Assembly (NCBI RefSeq): GCF_002243645.1
Contig: NZ_CP017704.1
Location: 1,713,501 to 1,777,500 of the forward strand
DNA from: Peribacillus simplex NBRC 15720 = DSM 1321
GTDB taxonomy: Bacteria > Bacillota > Bacilli > Bacillales > DSM-1321
DNA: 64,000 bases
Direction of reading: 5' to 3'
In this document: piece by piece, positions 26,098 to 36,234 of the stretch
How the letters are laid out: each line of letters begins with the position of its first letter
Position numbering within the stretch: the stretch's first letter is position 1
Notes under the pieces: model-generated
Databases searched by the model: none
What the model was told of the DNA's origin: nothing
Seen by the model: only the letters and a program-made list of their open reading frames with translations
Made by a program: the position numbers and the translations under genes

Positions 26098-27501
26098 ATG
26101 TACGACGATATGTTGGAGGAAGAACTAAATAAGATTATTGAGACATCGAATAATAACATTCTCATTACCGATCAAGATGGAATCATTTTATATTCCAACC
26201 CAAAGCTTTGGGAGATTTATGGTATGGAAAGTGACTCTTATATCGGTACCTCCGTCTATCAATTAGAAAGCGAGGGACTTCTCACACCTTCCATCAATGC
26301 GATTGTTTTAAAAGAAAAGAAAGCTAAGCGCATAATGCAAGAAACAAAAACAGGTCATGTTGTCATGTCGACTGGCTATCCCATTTTTAATAAGGAAGGA
26401 CTTCTCGTTAGGGTAATCAGCTATGGTCAGGATCAAACCGAGATCCTGCAATTGCAGGATCAATTTGAGCAATTACAACGAAAAGTAAAAGGCTATCAAA
26501 CTGAAGTCGAGGATTTAAGGGAAAGGGAACTGGATTACCATTATATGATTGCTAGAAGTAATGAAACGAAGCATATTTTAAAAACGATCCATAATGTTGC
26601 AAAAACCGATGTCACGATTCTCTTATTAGGACCTTCCGGGGTAGGGAAAACCACTTTTGCCCGTGCTGTTCATGACCAAAGCAACAGAAAGAAAGAACCT
26701 TTTATCGAAGTGAATTGCAGTACGATACCTGATAGTTTGTTTGAATCAGAAATATTCGGCTATGAGCCGGGGTCATTTACAGGGGCAAATAAACAAGGAA
26801 GGCAAGGCCTGATCGAGCAAGCTGACAGCGGAACTCTTTTCTTGGATGAAATCGGGGAACTTCCACTTACCATGCAAGCTAAATTACTGAAAGTATTACA
26901 GGAAAAAAAGATAAAGCGCATCGGTGGAAAAAAAGATAACTATATTAACTTCCGCCTGGTTGCAGCAACTAATCAAGATTTGAAGGATATGGTAAGTCAA
27001 GGTAAGTTTAGATTGGACTTATATTACCGTTTGAATGTGATTCCCATCCAAATTCCGGCATTATATGAACGTAAAGAAGATATCCCTCTCTTAATTCAGC
27101 ATTACTTACAGAAAACCAGTGATAAATACCAGAAATTCAAAAAAATCCATCCATCGACTTATGAAGTTTTGACTCATTATCATTGGCCCGGAAATATACG
27201 AGAATTAGAAAACTTAATTGAACGGTTAATCCTGACCATCGAAGAACCAATTATATTTCCCGAACACCTTCCGCAATCCATCACAGGGCAAATAGAACAG
27301 CCTGAAGACTCCACCGTCTTGACTATCGAACAGGAATGTGAAGAGAATTTCGATTTAAAGAAGACACTGGAAAAGGTTGAAAGGCAACTGATTGCAAAAG
27401 CATGGAAAAAATGTAAAACCACATACGAAATGGCAGAACATTTGGGCATCAGCCAGCCAACAGTCATCTATAAATTAAAGAAATACAAAAAATATTTGTA
27501 A
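26098..27501 (+). CDS. Sigma-54-dependent activator (PAS-AAA+-HTH)
   Basis: 467 residues. Residues 8-120 are a PAS sensor (NNNILITDQDGIILYSNPKLWEIYG); a coiled coil follows to about 145; 150-390 is the AAA+ domain with Walker A GPSGVGKTTFARAVH, sensor loop GSFTGANKQGRQG and Walker B GTLFLDEIGE; the C-terminus (TTYEMAEHLGISQPTVIYKLKKY) is a helix-turn-helix. Oddly the sigma-54-contacting loop reads GSFTGA instead of the near-invariant GAFTGA. It resembles RocR/BkdR-type regulators and is divergent from the agmatinase operon, which carries a -24/-12 promoter. The PAS domain presumably senses an operon substrate. GGAG precedes the ATG. Confidence 0.9.
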   Translation: MYDDMLEEELNKIIETSNNNILITDQDGIILYSNPKLWEIYGMESDSYIGTSVYQLESEGLLTPSINAIVLKEKKAKRIMQETKTGHVVMSTGYPIFNKEGLLVRVISYGQDQTEILQLQDQFEQLQRKVKGYQTEVEDLRERELDYHYMIARSNETKHILKTIHNVAKTDVTILLLGPSGVGKTTFARAVHDQSNRKKEPFIEVNCSTIPDSLFESEIFGYEPGSFTGANKQGRQGLIEQADSGTLFLDEIGELPLTMQAKLLKVLQEKKIKRIGGKKDNYINFRLVAATNQDLKDMVSQGKFRLDLYYRLNVIPIQIPALYERKEDIPLLIQHYLQKTSDKYQKFKKIHPSTYEVLTHYHWPGNIRELENLIERLILTIEEPIIFPEHLPQSITGQIEQPEDSTVLTIEQECEENFDLKKTLEKVERQLIAKAWKKCKTTYEMAEHLGISQPTVIYKLKKYKKYL

Positions 27502-27758
27502 ATTCATCTGGACTAGAATCTCTGCAAACCTTGAATGGTCCTTAACCTTTAGTAATAGATGTATTCAAGCTAAGGGAGCTTTTTGAAACCTTATATGTCG
27601 GCAAATCAAGTGAAACCTATGATGATTATCGACAATAAGGCCAATTAAAAAAGCCCTAAATACATTCCAGCGAAAAAAATCCACATTCATGATGAAAGGG
27701 ATTCACAAATATGATTTACGTTTCCATATTATTATGGTTAAAGATTTGCAGGCTTACA

Positions 27759-28248
27759 TTAATTCAACCGAATGATTGTCAGTGAAGCTCCTGCCCCACC
27801 TGTTAAAATAACGGTAGCCACTAGACCAAATATCTGAAGAAAGGTTGTATCACCTGCTGATAAATATAGAATCACATCATTATTATAATTAGAAATCGCG
27901 ACTGCTGGTGATATTATGGAGCTGGGAATAGGTGTAGCACCATTTAGAATTAACCTCGAACCAGCAAGAAGTCCAGCGGTTGTATTTATTTGATACGTCA
28001 AGAATTAAAGACAAGTCACAGGAACGGTAAACGTAGTGTTTCCTCCATTCACTGAAAGTGACCCTGAATTTTGGTTACTTATAAGCGGAAACCGGTTGTC
28101 CCCACTTCTCCTGTTGCACCCGTTTCACCTGTTATTCCTGTAGCTCCTGTTTCTCCGTTTGCTCCTATTATTCCAGTTGTACCAGTTTCCCGGGTGATCC
28201 AGTAGCTCCTATTATTCCAGTTGCTCCGGTTGTTCCGGTTTCCCCCCT
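27759..28248 (-). pseudogene. Broken collagen-like exosporium protein (BclA-like)
   Basis: Reading leftward, 28093-28248 encodes Gly-X-Y triplets (GTTGATGIIGATG, GETGATGITGETGATG) with a frameshift in the middle. The next part gives NSGSLSVNGGNTTFTVPVTCL, then an in-frame TAA, then in the same frame a C-terminal domain (TYQINTTAGLLAGSRLILNG ... AGDTTFLQIFGLVA ... GASLTIIRLN) like the trimeric TNF-like tail of Bacillus BclA/collagen-like spore proteins. An RBS-ATG at about 28275 is out of frame with the repeats. At least two frameshifts and one stop make it a pseudogene. The repeat tract has probably contracted. 27502-27758 shows no gene. Confidence 0.72.
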
Positions 28249-28342
28249 GCTTTATAGACCCAATAATTCATACTATCAGAAATCCTCCTGGTATGTTTGG
28301 CCAACTCCCCAAATGTGGTTTTTTCACATCTTAGTCGAAATG

Positions 28343-28368
28343 CAAAAAGGCTCCCATAAAAGGAAGCC
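28343..28368 (-). terminator. Terminator of the LacI-family gene
   Basis: Minus-strand GGCTTCC/GGGAGCC stem (one G-U pair), loop of six, followed by TTTTTG; 37 bases past the stop codon. Confidence 0.75.
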
Positions 28369-28404
28369 ATTCATTTACTAACATAGCAAACTTGCCAAAC
28401 ATTT

Positions 28405-29430
28405 TTATGCTTTCAAGCTTTTTTCCAATTTGGAACCGCAAGATTCGCGGATGATCAACTCATCTTTCAGAACGAATTTTTTCTTTTCAATGGTTCCGCC
28501 TTTCATTAAGGTCAGCAATAAGTTCGTTGCCTTTTTCCCTATTTCGTACTTAGGCTGGTCAATGGTCGTAATATGAGGATTAAAAATCGATGCTATTTTC
28601 AAATTATCAAAACCAACGACAGCAATATCCTCGGGAACGCTCAACCCATGATCCTGGATCGCCTTTACAGCTCCCAGCGCCATTTCATCATTAAAAACAA
28701 ACACTGCTTCAGGCTTGTTTTTCAGCGATAATAATTTCACCATCTGGTCATAACCTGAGTCAATGCCATAATCCCCTTCCTGGATGAATTCCGGGATGAA
28801 TTCCGGGTTGACTTTCAAGTGATGATTCTTCATTGCCTGCTGGAACCCCCCTAGGCGATCCCGGCTAAGAATGATGTTCATTGGCCCTGTTATATGGGCG
28901 ATCCGTGTATGTCCAAGCTTGATTAAATGTTCCGTTACTTTTCTGGCACTGCTTACATTGTCGATCGATACAGTTGGAATGTCCAGTCCGTCCACGTATT
29001 CACATGCCAGCACAATCGGAAATTGATTCGATAGTTTTTCCAGGCTCTCCCTGTTCATTCTAGCAGTAAGGAGTAACGCTCCATCCGCCTGCTTTTTATA
29101 TAGCAAATCGATGTATTCCTTTTCCCGCTCAATGTCGTTCTCCGTATCTCCCAATATAACCTGATAGCCATTTTCTACAGCTGTATGCTCAATGCCCCGA
29201 AGCACTTCGGAAAAAAAGGGCCTTGTTATATCCGGAACGACGACCAGAATGATCTTCGTCTCTTTCGTCCTGAACTGACTGGCGATCATGTGAGGCTTGT
29301 AATTCATCTCTTCAATCACCTGCAGCACCTTTTGTTTGGTATCCTCGCTGACTAAGTCCGGCTGTCTGAGCACTCTTGAAACGGTTGCAGGAGATACGTT
29401 GGCCAATTTAGCCACATCGCTCATTTTCAT
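28405..29430 (-). CDS. LacI-family transcriptional regulator, probable iol repressor
   Basis: 341 residues. The first 50 form the LacI DNA-binding head (MSDVAKLANVSPATVSRVLRQP with the hinge YKPHMIASQFRT), then a periplasmic-binding-protein-like sensor (IILVVVPDITRPFFSEVLRG, HITGPMNI, VFVFNDEMALGAVKAI). Members repress sugar operons until the sugar or its derivative binds. It lies downstream of the iol genes on the same strand. B. subtilis uses a DeoR-type IolR, which is not seen here, whereas three LacI-type palindromes stand before iolA. Control of iol by this protein is therefore a reasonable inference, though the global LacI-family regulator CcpA would bind similar sites. Confidence 0.85.
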   Translation of the reverse strand: MKMSDVAKLANVSPATVSRVLRQPDLVSEDTKQKVLQVIEEMNYKPHMIASQFRTKETKIILVVVPDITRPFFSEVLRGIEHTAVENGYQVILGDTENDIEREKEYIDLLYKKQADGALLLTARMNRESLEKLSNQFPIVLACEYVDGLDIPTVSIDNVSSARKVTEHLIKLGHTRIAHITGPMNIILSRDRLGGFQQAMKNHHLKVNPEFIPEFIQEGDYGIDSGYDQMVKLLSLKNKPEAVFVFNDEMALGAVKAIQDHGLSVPEDIAVVGFDNLKIASIFNPHITTIDQPKYEIGKKATNLLLTLMKGGTIEKKKFVLKDELIIRESCGSKLEKSLKA

Positions 29431-29544
29431 ACTATTATCTCCACCTGCCTATTTCTTTTTGTGATTTTCATTAAGTTCATTATAAAGTAATTTAGACTTC
29501 ATGTTAAAATATCGAATTCTCAGGCAACGTTTCTTTCAAAACAT

Positions 29545-29704
29545 TCATGGATTTTTTAATTCATTTAAAAATTGCTTTCGTTTTGCGGCACTGCCAAGAA
29601 GTCCATCGAGATCGAGATGTGGATCATCGGACCATGCCACATCCAAGCTCCAGTGTCTCTATTCCCTGATCCACACACGTATCCAGCATCTCTTCAAATG
29701 GCAT
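29545..29704 (-). pseudogene. Truncated fragment of a TIM-barrel sugar isomerase/epimerase gene
   Basis: From ATG 29704 leftward the frame gives MPFEEMLDTCVDQGIETLELGCG and, after a frameshift, SDDPHLDLDGLLGSAAKRKQF and LNELKNP before a stop. This is the N-terminal quarter of a xylose-isomerase-like TIM-barrel protein (sugar phosphate isomerase/epimerase family, as with IolE/IolH/IolI). The rest of the gene is absent. It suggests the region between the LacI gene and the iol cluster once held another sugar-metabolism gene. 29431-29743 contains nothing else. Confidence 0.6.
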
Positions 29705-29743
29705 GTAAACTAAAATATCAGTAACTAAACCCTTACACATCGC

Positions 29744-30937
29744 TTAGTTCCATTTCAAATTATGTTTTGTTGCTTTCCTTTCAAGGCGACTCCAAAAAAT
29801 CATAAAGAACACAGCGGTTGCACCTAATGATCCAGCGAAATAAAATCCTGCAGAAATACCTAAATGTGAAATCAATACTCCTGCAATGAAGGGTCCCGCA
29901 AACATACCAATCGCGTAGATTGCTTGATATGCCCCCATGGCCGTTGCCCTTTTTTCAAGGGGAATCGACTCCACCGCCATTCCTAAAAATAATGGAAAAA
30001 GAATGCCTAATGAGAATCCATTCAATCCTTGAATCAGAAAAAGCATCCCTTTTGTATCTATCATTGGCGTACATATTGTAAAAATGGCCGTTAGTCCGAA
30101 AGCTAGTTTCAGTAACCTCCATTGTCCGAATAATGGTACGAATATTTTACCGCTAAGCATGGTGGCAATGGCATGTGGAATCATGAATGAAAAGATGACC
30201 ATGCTGATTTCATCAGTCTGGAGCCCAAGCTTTAAAGCAAATGCCGGGGTGAAGCCGAACATTGTCGTGAAGATGATGCCATGTGCAAGAATGGATAGAA
30301 ATGATACTTTTAATAGCGCCGGTTCAAGCATGACTGATACCAGTTCTTTCAATTGAATAGGCTCTTTGTGAAAATCTTCGTTCGATTCATAAATAAAAAG
30401 TGAAAGGACGATACCAACGAAACCGATAATTCCTCCTATCCAAAAAGGCGCGTGCCATCCCCATAGATCGACAATGTATCCGCTGATCGCCATTCCAAGC
30501 AGCTGTGCCAGAACCACAGCTAACGAGATACTGCCCATCGCTCGGTGAAGATCACGATCTGAAAAATAGCTGGAAAATAAAATGGTGAACGCTACCCAAG
30601 TTGCGGCGGCAACTCCAGCTAATGAGCGGGCCAAAAGGATCCAGCCTAAACTATCGGCCCATGCAAATGTCACGCAACTCAAAGTACTCACGACCATTCC
30701 AAAGATAATAAAAGGTTTTCTTACTTTTATGAGGTCGGAAAAAATTCCGAACGGAAGCCTGAAGAGAAATTGCATCAGTCCATAACTGCCTAATACCAGG
30801 CCGATAAATGTATAATCTCCTCCAATCGTCTCAAGGTAAGGAGACAAAATGGGTATATAAATGAAATTTGAAAACCAAAAAATAAATGAGAGCACTAAAA
30901 ACAAAAATCTATTTCGTGCGGTATGTAACAAAGTCAT
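29744..30937 (-). CDS. MFS transporter of unknown substrate downstream of iol
   Basis: 397 residues from ATG 30937 (AGAGGAAG upstream); the upstream open frame to 31006 lacks a ribosome site. Twelve hydrophobic segments; loop 2-3 motif FRLPFGIFSDLIKVRKPF and loop 8-9 region are MFS features, and the C-terminal half (SIPLEKRATAMGAYQAIYAIGMFAGPFIAGVL) resembles YfkF/YtgP-like drug or sugar MFS proteins. It is separated from iolJ by a good terminator at 31005-31040, so it may be expressed separately or by read-through. A role in inositol or sugar transport is possible but not shown. Confidence 0.78.
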   Translation of the reverse strand: MTLLHTARNRFLFLVLSFIFWFSNFIYIPILSPYLETIGGDYTFIGLVLGSYGLMQFLFRLPFGIFSDLIKVRKPFIIFGMVVSTLSCVTFAWADSLGWILLARSLAGVAAATWVAFTILFSSYFSDRDLHRAMGSISLAVVLAQLLGMAISGYIVDLWGWHAPFWIGGIIGFVGIVLSLFIYESNEDFHKEPIQLKELVSVMLEPALLKVSFLSILAHGIIFTTMFGFTPAFALKLGLQTDEISMVIFSFMIPHAIATMLSGKIFVPLFGQWRLLKLAFGLTAIFTICTPMIDTKGMLFLIQGLNGFSLGILFPLFLGMAVESIPLEKRATAMGAYQAIYAIGMFAGPFIAGVLISHLGISAGFYFAGSLGATAVFFMIFWSRLERKATKHNLKWN

Positions 30938-31004
30938 TGCACCACTTCCTCTGACCAGTAAGCTATTTTTTACCAATGGCACCTCATATAAAAAGTGAAT
31001 ATAC

Positions 31005-31040
31005 AAAAAGGTGCCCGCAACGTAATTGGGAACACCTTTT
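31005..31040 (-). terminator. Terminator of the iol operon
   Basis: Minus-strand AAAAGGTG/CACCTTTT stem with inner CCC/GGG pairing and a following T-run, starting 6 bases past the iolJ stop. Confidence 0.7.
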
Positions 31041-31045
31041 CATTC

Positions 31046-31900
31046 TTAAGCCTTTCCACTTGTATTGAACTCTGCCATTTTCCTTTTCACGACGGAGATG
31101 ATAGCCTCTTTCGCTGGTGTGATGATGGCGCGAGGCTCGTATACTTTTCCTTCAACGGCCAATACTTCCCGAATCGTTTTTGCCCACACTTGTATGCTTT
31201 CGGTATTGACATTTATTTTAGCGTGTCCAAGTTCAATTGCTTTTTTGATTTGGTGCAGTGGAATACCAGAACCACCGTGTAAGACGAGGGGCACATTCGT
31301 CATGTTCGAAATTAATTCCATTTCCTCAAAACCGAGTTTAGGTTCTCCTTGATATGGTCCATGAACGGAACCCAAAGCAGCCGCTAGTGCATCAATTTCC
31401 GTTTCTTTTACAATCCTACTGCATTCACGGGGATCTGCATATTGAATACCGCCGACGAGGCCATCTTCCGTCCCTCCGACTGTCCCCACTTCCGCCTCAA
31501 CGGAAACGCCGCTCTTTTGGGCATAGTCGACAACCATTTTGGTGATTTCAATATTTACATCTATTGGATGATGGGAGCCATCGATCATGACCGATGTAAA
31601 ACCCGCATCGATCGCTTTCTTGCAACGTTCCACATCCATTCCATGATCAAGATGAAGGGCAACTGGAACCGTAATGTCCATTTCTTCCATAAGGCTTTTT
31701 ACCATAGCCGCAATCGTTTTAAATCCGCCAAGATAATCAACAAGCCTGTCCGATGCCGCAAGTATGATCGGCGCTCGTTCCTCATTGGCAGCCTGTAAAA
31801 ACGACTGGGCGAATGCCAAACCATTAATATTATATTGACCCACAGCATACCTTTCTGCTTTTGCTTTTAAAAGCATCTCACTCATTGATACTAAAGGCAT
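31046..31900 (-). CDS. iolJ: 6-phospho-5-dehydro-2-deoxy-D-gluconate aldolase IolJ
   Basis: 284 residues, class II (zinc) aldolase of the fructose-bisphosphate aldolase type. Metal and substrate motifs: [45 protein letters not shown] and INVNTE. IolJ splits 2-deoxy-5-keto-gluconate 6-phosphate into dihydroxyacetone phosphate and malonate semialdehyde, the last step before IolA. It is the final gene of the iol cluster in B. subtilis order. A generic FbaA is unlikely given its place and length. The start follows AAAAGGGGGTGATGG. Confidence 0.9.
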   Translation of the reverse strand: MPLVSMSEMLLKAKAERYAVGQYNINGLAFAQSFLQAANEERAPIILAASDRLVDYLGGFKTIAAMVKSLMEEMDITVPVALHLDHGMDVERCKKAIDAGFTSVMIDGSHHPIDVNIEITKMVVDYAQKSGVSVEAEVGTVGGTEDGLVGGIQYADPRECSRIVKETEIDALAAALGSVHGPYQGEPKLGFEEMELISNMTNVPLVLHGGSGIPLHQIKKAIELGHAKINVNTESIQVWAKTIREVLAVEGKVYEPRAIITPAKEAIISVVKRKMAEFNTSGKA

Positions 31901-31943
31901 TATTCCATCACCCCCTTTTATTCACGAGATTATCATGATCCAC

Positions 31944-32789
31944 TTATAAATTCTGTAGAGCAAAGTACTTCGAAATAACTTGAATTGTCGTTTCTTTTGC
32001 GGTCTTAATGGCTTCTTCAGCATCGAGTTCATAATATTCTGGACGGAACAATTCCACAGAGGCGACGTCAGAATAACCAATTCCCCTCAAGATGGATAAT
32101 ATGCTGTCTAAATCTATGGCACCATGCCCAGGCCATACCCGGTCTTCATCCGTCAAAAAGCCGATCGGAAAATCCTCTGTATCATCAATGTGTAAAATGA
32201 AGATTTTCTCCCCATCCGCTTTCTTCAAGTCTTCCAAACTGGAACCCATAGCATGGAAGTGAAAACAGTCCAGCACCAACCCAACATTATCACGGTTGAC
32301 TGTTTCAACGATATCGTATGCCTGTCCAAATGTATTCACAGTACATTGCGGATGCCCGACAAATTCCACTGCAATTTTAACGCCAAACGGTTCAGCAATC
32401 TCGGAAAGCTCAGCCAATACTTCCACACAGCTGTTTTTAATATCTTCTTTCAATATTTTCGCTTCCGTTACAAGCGGAACCGCCACCACATATTTCACAC
32501 CCAATTTCTTCGCCATGATCATCATGTTTTTAAATTCGGCTATTATCGCCTTATGGCCGTCTTCATCTCGGTTATTAAAGAATACGAGAGCGTTGAAGGC
32601 AAGTGGTTTAATATGATTTGCGTTAAAAAATTCGGCTAGGTCTTCAATAGAGTGCTCTTCCAAATACTCAGGCAATTTATCCATGGTACGGATTTCGATA
32701 TAATCGTAACCATGTTTTTCACAGTGTTTGAGATCTTTGACCAAGTTGGAATTTTCAAGTGTTGTCGCTTGGTTGAAACAAAGTTTCAT
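31944..32789 (-). CDS. iolI: Inosose isomerase-type TIM-barrel protein IolI
   Basis: About 281 residues. It opens MKLCFNQATTLENSNL, closely like B. subtilis IolI, and keeps the metal-binding TIM-barrel segments VAVEFVGHPQCTVN, LVLDCFHFHAMGS, HIDDTEDFPIGFLTDEDRVWPG and SVELFRPEYY. IolI interconverts 2-keto-myo-inositol and 1-keto-D-chiro-inositol. The start at 32789 is preferred to 32804 because GGAGG lies 8 bases before it; the distal ATG would include that ribosome site. It begins 4 bases after the iolH stop, so translation is probably coupled. Confidence 0.92.
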   Translation of the reverse strand: MKLCFNQATTLENSNLVKDLKHCEKHGYDYIEIRTMDKLPEYLEEHSIEDLAEFFNANHIKPLAFNALVFFNNRDEDGHKAIIAEFKNMMIMAKKLGVKYVVAVPLVTEAKILKEDIKNSCVEVLAELSEIAEPFGVKIAVEFVGHPQCTVNTFGQAYDIVETVNRDNVGLVLDCFHFHAMGSSLEDLKKADGEKIFILHIDDTEDFPIGFLTDEDRVWPGHGAIDLDSILSILRGIGYSDVASVELFRPEYYELDAEEAIKTAKETTIQVISKYFALQNL

Positions 32790-32793
32790 TCTG

Positions 32794-33672
32794 TCAGCCT
32801 CCAATTCTTTCTGCTAAACCCAATCCGTCTCTCATTTTTTGAAGCATAAGCTTACTTGACCAGTCTGCTTTGTCGATCCAAGCAAATACTGCATTTGTCG
32901 CGATGCCGTCAAAATTCATTTCTTTCAGTTTTTTGAAGATCGTATCAAAGTCAACTTCCGCTTCGCCGATGTTCAAATGCTGGTGGACGGTTGCCTCGAC
33001 GCCTGGAGGATTGACGATATAACGGAGTCCGTTGGATGCTTTATGATTGAATGTATCTGCAAACAAGACGTGCTGCAGGCGATCCCCGGCAGAATCGAAC
33101 ATAGGGGCAATATCGCCTTTGCCATCATCATAGAAAAATGTATGTGCGGTTGAATACACAAGGTTTATCCACGGACGGTCAAGGGCACGGATCATATCCA
33201 TCGCTCCCTCATGCGTTTCGATGAAATCGAATGGGTGTGCCTGCAAATTCAGTTTAACGCCTTCCCTTTCAAATACCGGGAGAAGTTCATCCATTGATTT
33301 AATGAATTTCTCTTCACAGATAACTTCATTGAATTTAGAACCGTTAAATTCACTATTCATCAAGTCAACATCCAATTCCACTGCCACTTCAATGGCACGT
33401 TTCCAATTACGGACAGCCGCCTGGCGCCTTTCCTCATCCGGACCGGCCCAGTAGTATAGCGGAAGCAAGGATGATATCTTCACACCTGCGTCACTACACC
33501 AGCGTTTCAAATTTTTAATCTGTTCCTTATCCACTTTAGGATATTTATAGAATGGGCAAAAATCTTCCCTCGGTGACAGTTCGATATATTCATAGCCAAG
33601 TTCCGCCGTTTTATCGACCATTTCTTTTAATGATAAATTGGCATACATTGTAGGATCCAAAGCTAGTTTCAT
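32794..33672 (-). CDS. iolH: IolH, TIM-barrel protein of the inositol operon
   Basis: 292 residues. The N-terminus [40 protein letters not shown] and [16 protein letters not shown] are shared with B. subtilis IolH, a sugar phosphate isomerase/epimerase-family protein. Its exact reaction in inositol catabolism is not settled; the fold suggests isomerisation of a keto-inositol or related acid. AGGGGG precedes the ATG. It keeps the B. subtilis order G-H-I-J. Confidence 0.92.
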   Translation of the reverse strand: MKLALDPTMYANLSLKEMVDKTAELGYEYIELSPREDFCPFYKYPKVDKEQIKNLKRWCSDAGVKISSLLPLYYWAGPDEERRQAAVRNWKRAIEVAVELDVDLMNSEFNGSKFNEVICEEKFIKSMDELLPVFEREGVKLNLQAHPFDFIETHEGAMDMIRALDRPWINLVYSTAHTFFYDDGKGDIAPMFDSAGDRLQHVLFADTFNHKASNGLRYIVNPPGVEATVHQHLNIGEAEVDFDTIFKKLKEMNFDGIATNAVFAWIDKADWSSKLMLQKMRDGLGLAERIGG

Positions 33673-33719
33673 TGTCGTTCCCCCTATAATTCATTTTAGT
33701 TTTCGATGCATAGTTACGT

Positions 33720-34790
<1,071 letters not shown>

Positions 34791-34799
34791 CTATAATTC

Positions 34800-36221
34800 T
34801 TAAATTATTTGTGTTATTTCGTTTGCAGGTTCTTTTCCATGATTGCGGAAGTTTTGTTCAAGCTGTTCAAGTGTAAGTCCTCTCGTTTCCGGTAAACACT
34901 TTTTCACAAAGATGATAGCGATGATGCCTAAAGCGAAAAAGATATAGAATGTGGTAGACAATCCGACTTTATCTAATAAAACCGGGAATGTTAAGCCGAT
35001 TAGAAAGTTCACGCCCCAAAGGAAAAATACGGTGACACCCATACCGAGCCCACGTACTTGAAGCGGGAAGATCTCTGAAAGCATCAACCAGGTAACCGGT
35101 GAAATGGCTCCCTGCTGAAAGGCAAGGAAAGTGACGGTCAAGGACAAAACGATATAGGGAAGGGCAGCCGTCCCTTCGAGAAGGGAAGATAAGACGCCAA
35201 TCAAAAGCAATGTGGTCGTAGTCCCGATCAAACCGGTTATGAGCATTGGACGGTGCCCGATTTTACCAAGCAGCCAGATACCTAAAACCGTTGCCAAAAC
35301 AGAAATGATACCGTTTGCAATATTCCCGATCAAAGCAGCTTTTGTCTCAAACCCTGCATCCTTTAAAATTTGGGTACCATAGTACATGATAGAATTAACG
35401 CCCGTTATTTGCTGAACGATGGCAATCCCGATTCCAAGAAAGACGATTCTCCGTATCCAGGGGACGGTCAAATCTTTATATGTAGCCTTTTTAACATGGT
35501 TCTCCTTATCGAATGTCGCTTTGATTCCCTGAAATTCCGATTCTGCCTCATCCATTTTACGTATTCTTTTCAAAACCTTCAGGGCATCTTCATTTTTGTT
35601 CTTGGACACAAGCCACCTTGGACTTTCAGGCAACCTGATCATGCCAAAGAAAAGAAGTATAGCTGGAAGTGATGCTATTGCCAGCATGTAACGCCAAACA
35701 TGTGAACTGTCACCCATCGTTGTCCCTAGAATGGCATTGAAGATGAATGCAAGCAGCTGTCCGCTAACAATCATCAATTCATTTTGGGTGACGATCCTGC
35801 CGCGTCGTTCAGCAGGAGACATTTCCGCCAAATAAGTAGGAACGGTTACTGACGCCCCGCCTACCGCAATGCCGAGTAAAAAACGGCAAGCAATCATGAC
35901 CGTAACATTCGGTGCAAACGTGCATCCAAGGGTGGAAAAGAAAAAAAGTACCGAAAGAAAAAGAATGTTTTTTCGGCGGCCCGCATAATCCGAAAGCCTG
36001 CCTCCCAGAAACGCTCCAAGTGCCGCGCCTAATAGAAGTGAACTGGCAACAAGTCCTTGCGTAAGTGAATTGAGGTTAAGTTGATCCGCTTCGGACATGA
36101 ACGGCAAAGCGCCATTAATGACACCTGTATCATATCCGAACAAAAGACCGCCTAACGTCGAGATAATAATAATCTTGCGTAAGAATGCCATTTGATTTCC
36201 ATCATTACTCAAGTTAATCAC
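34800..36221 (-). CDS. iolT: myo-Inositol transporter (sugar porter MFS), IolT-like, in the iolF position
   Basis: 473 residues with twelve membrane segments. Sugar-porter signatures are complete: GGLLFGYDTGVINGALP, GGRLSDYAGRRKN, PESPRWLV, QQITGVNSIMYY and PETRGLTLEQLEQ. B. subtilis has IolF, a different MFS protein, at this spot and IolT elsewhere; here the IolT-like permease itself is inside the operon. The frame begins with a GTG at 36221; a later ATG (MAFLRKII) is possible but lacks a good ribosome site, and IolT proteins usually have residues before it. Proton symport of inositol is expected. Confidence 0.88.
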   Translation of the reverse strand: MINLSNDGNQMAFLRKIIIISTLGGLLFGYDTGVINGALPFMSEADQLNLNSLTQGLVASSLLLGAALGAFLGGRLSDYAGRRKNILFLSVLFFFSTLGCTFAPNVTVMIACRFLLGIAVGGASVTVPTYLAEMSPAERRGRIVTQNELMIVSGQLLAFIFNAILGTTMGDSSHVWRYMLAIASLPAILLFFGMIRLPESPRWLVSKNKNEDALKVLKRIRKMDEAESEFQGIKATFDKENHVKKATYKDLTVPWIRRIVFLGIGIAIVQQITGVNSIMYYGTQILKDAGFETKAALIGNIANGIISVLATVLGIWLLGKIGHRPMLITGLIGTTTTLLLIGVLSSLLEGTAALPYIVLSLTVTFLAFQQGAISPVTWLMLSEIFPLQVRGLGMGVTVFFLWGVNFLIGLTFPVLLDKVGLSTTFYIFFALGIIAIIFVKKCLPETRGLTLEQLEQNFRNHGKEPANEITQII

Positions 36222-36234
36222 TTCTTTCCGGTTT

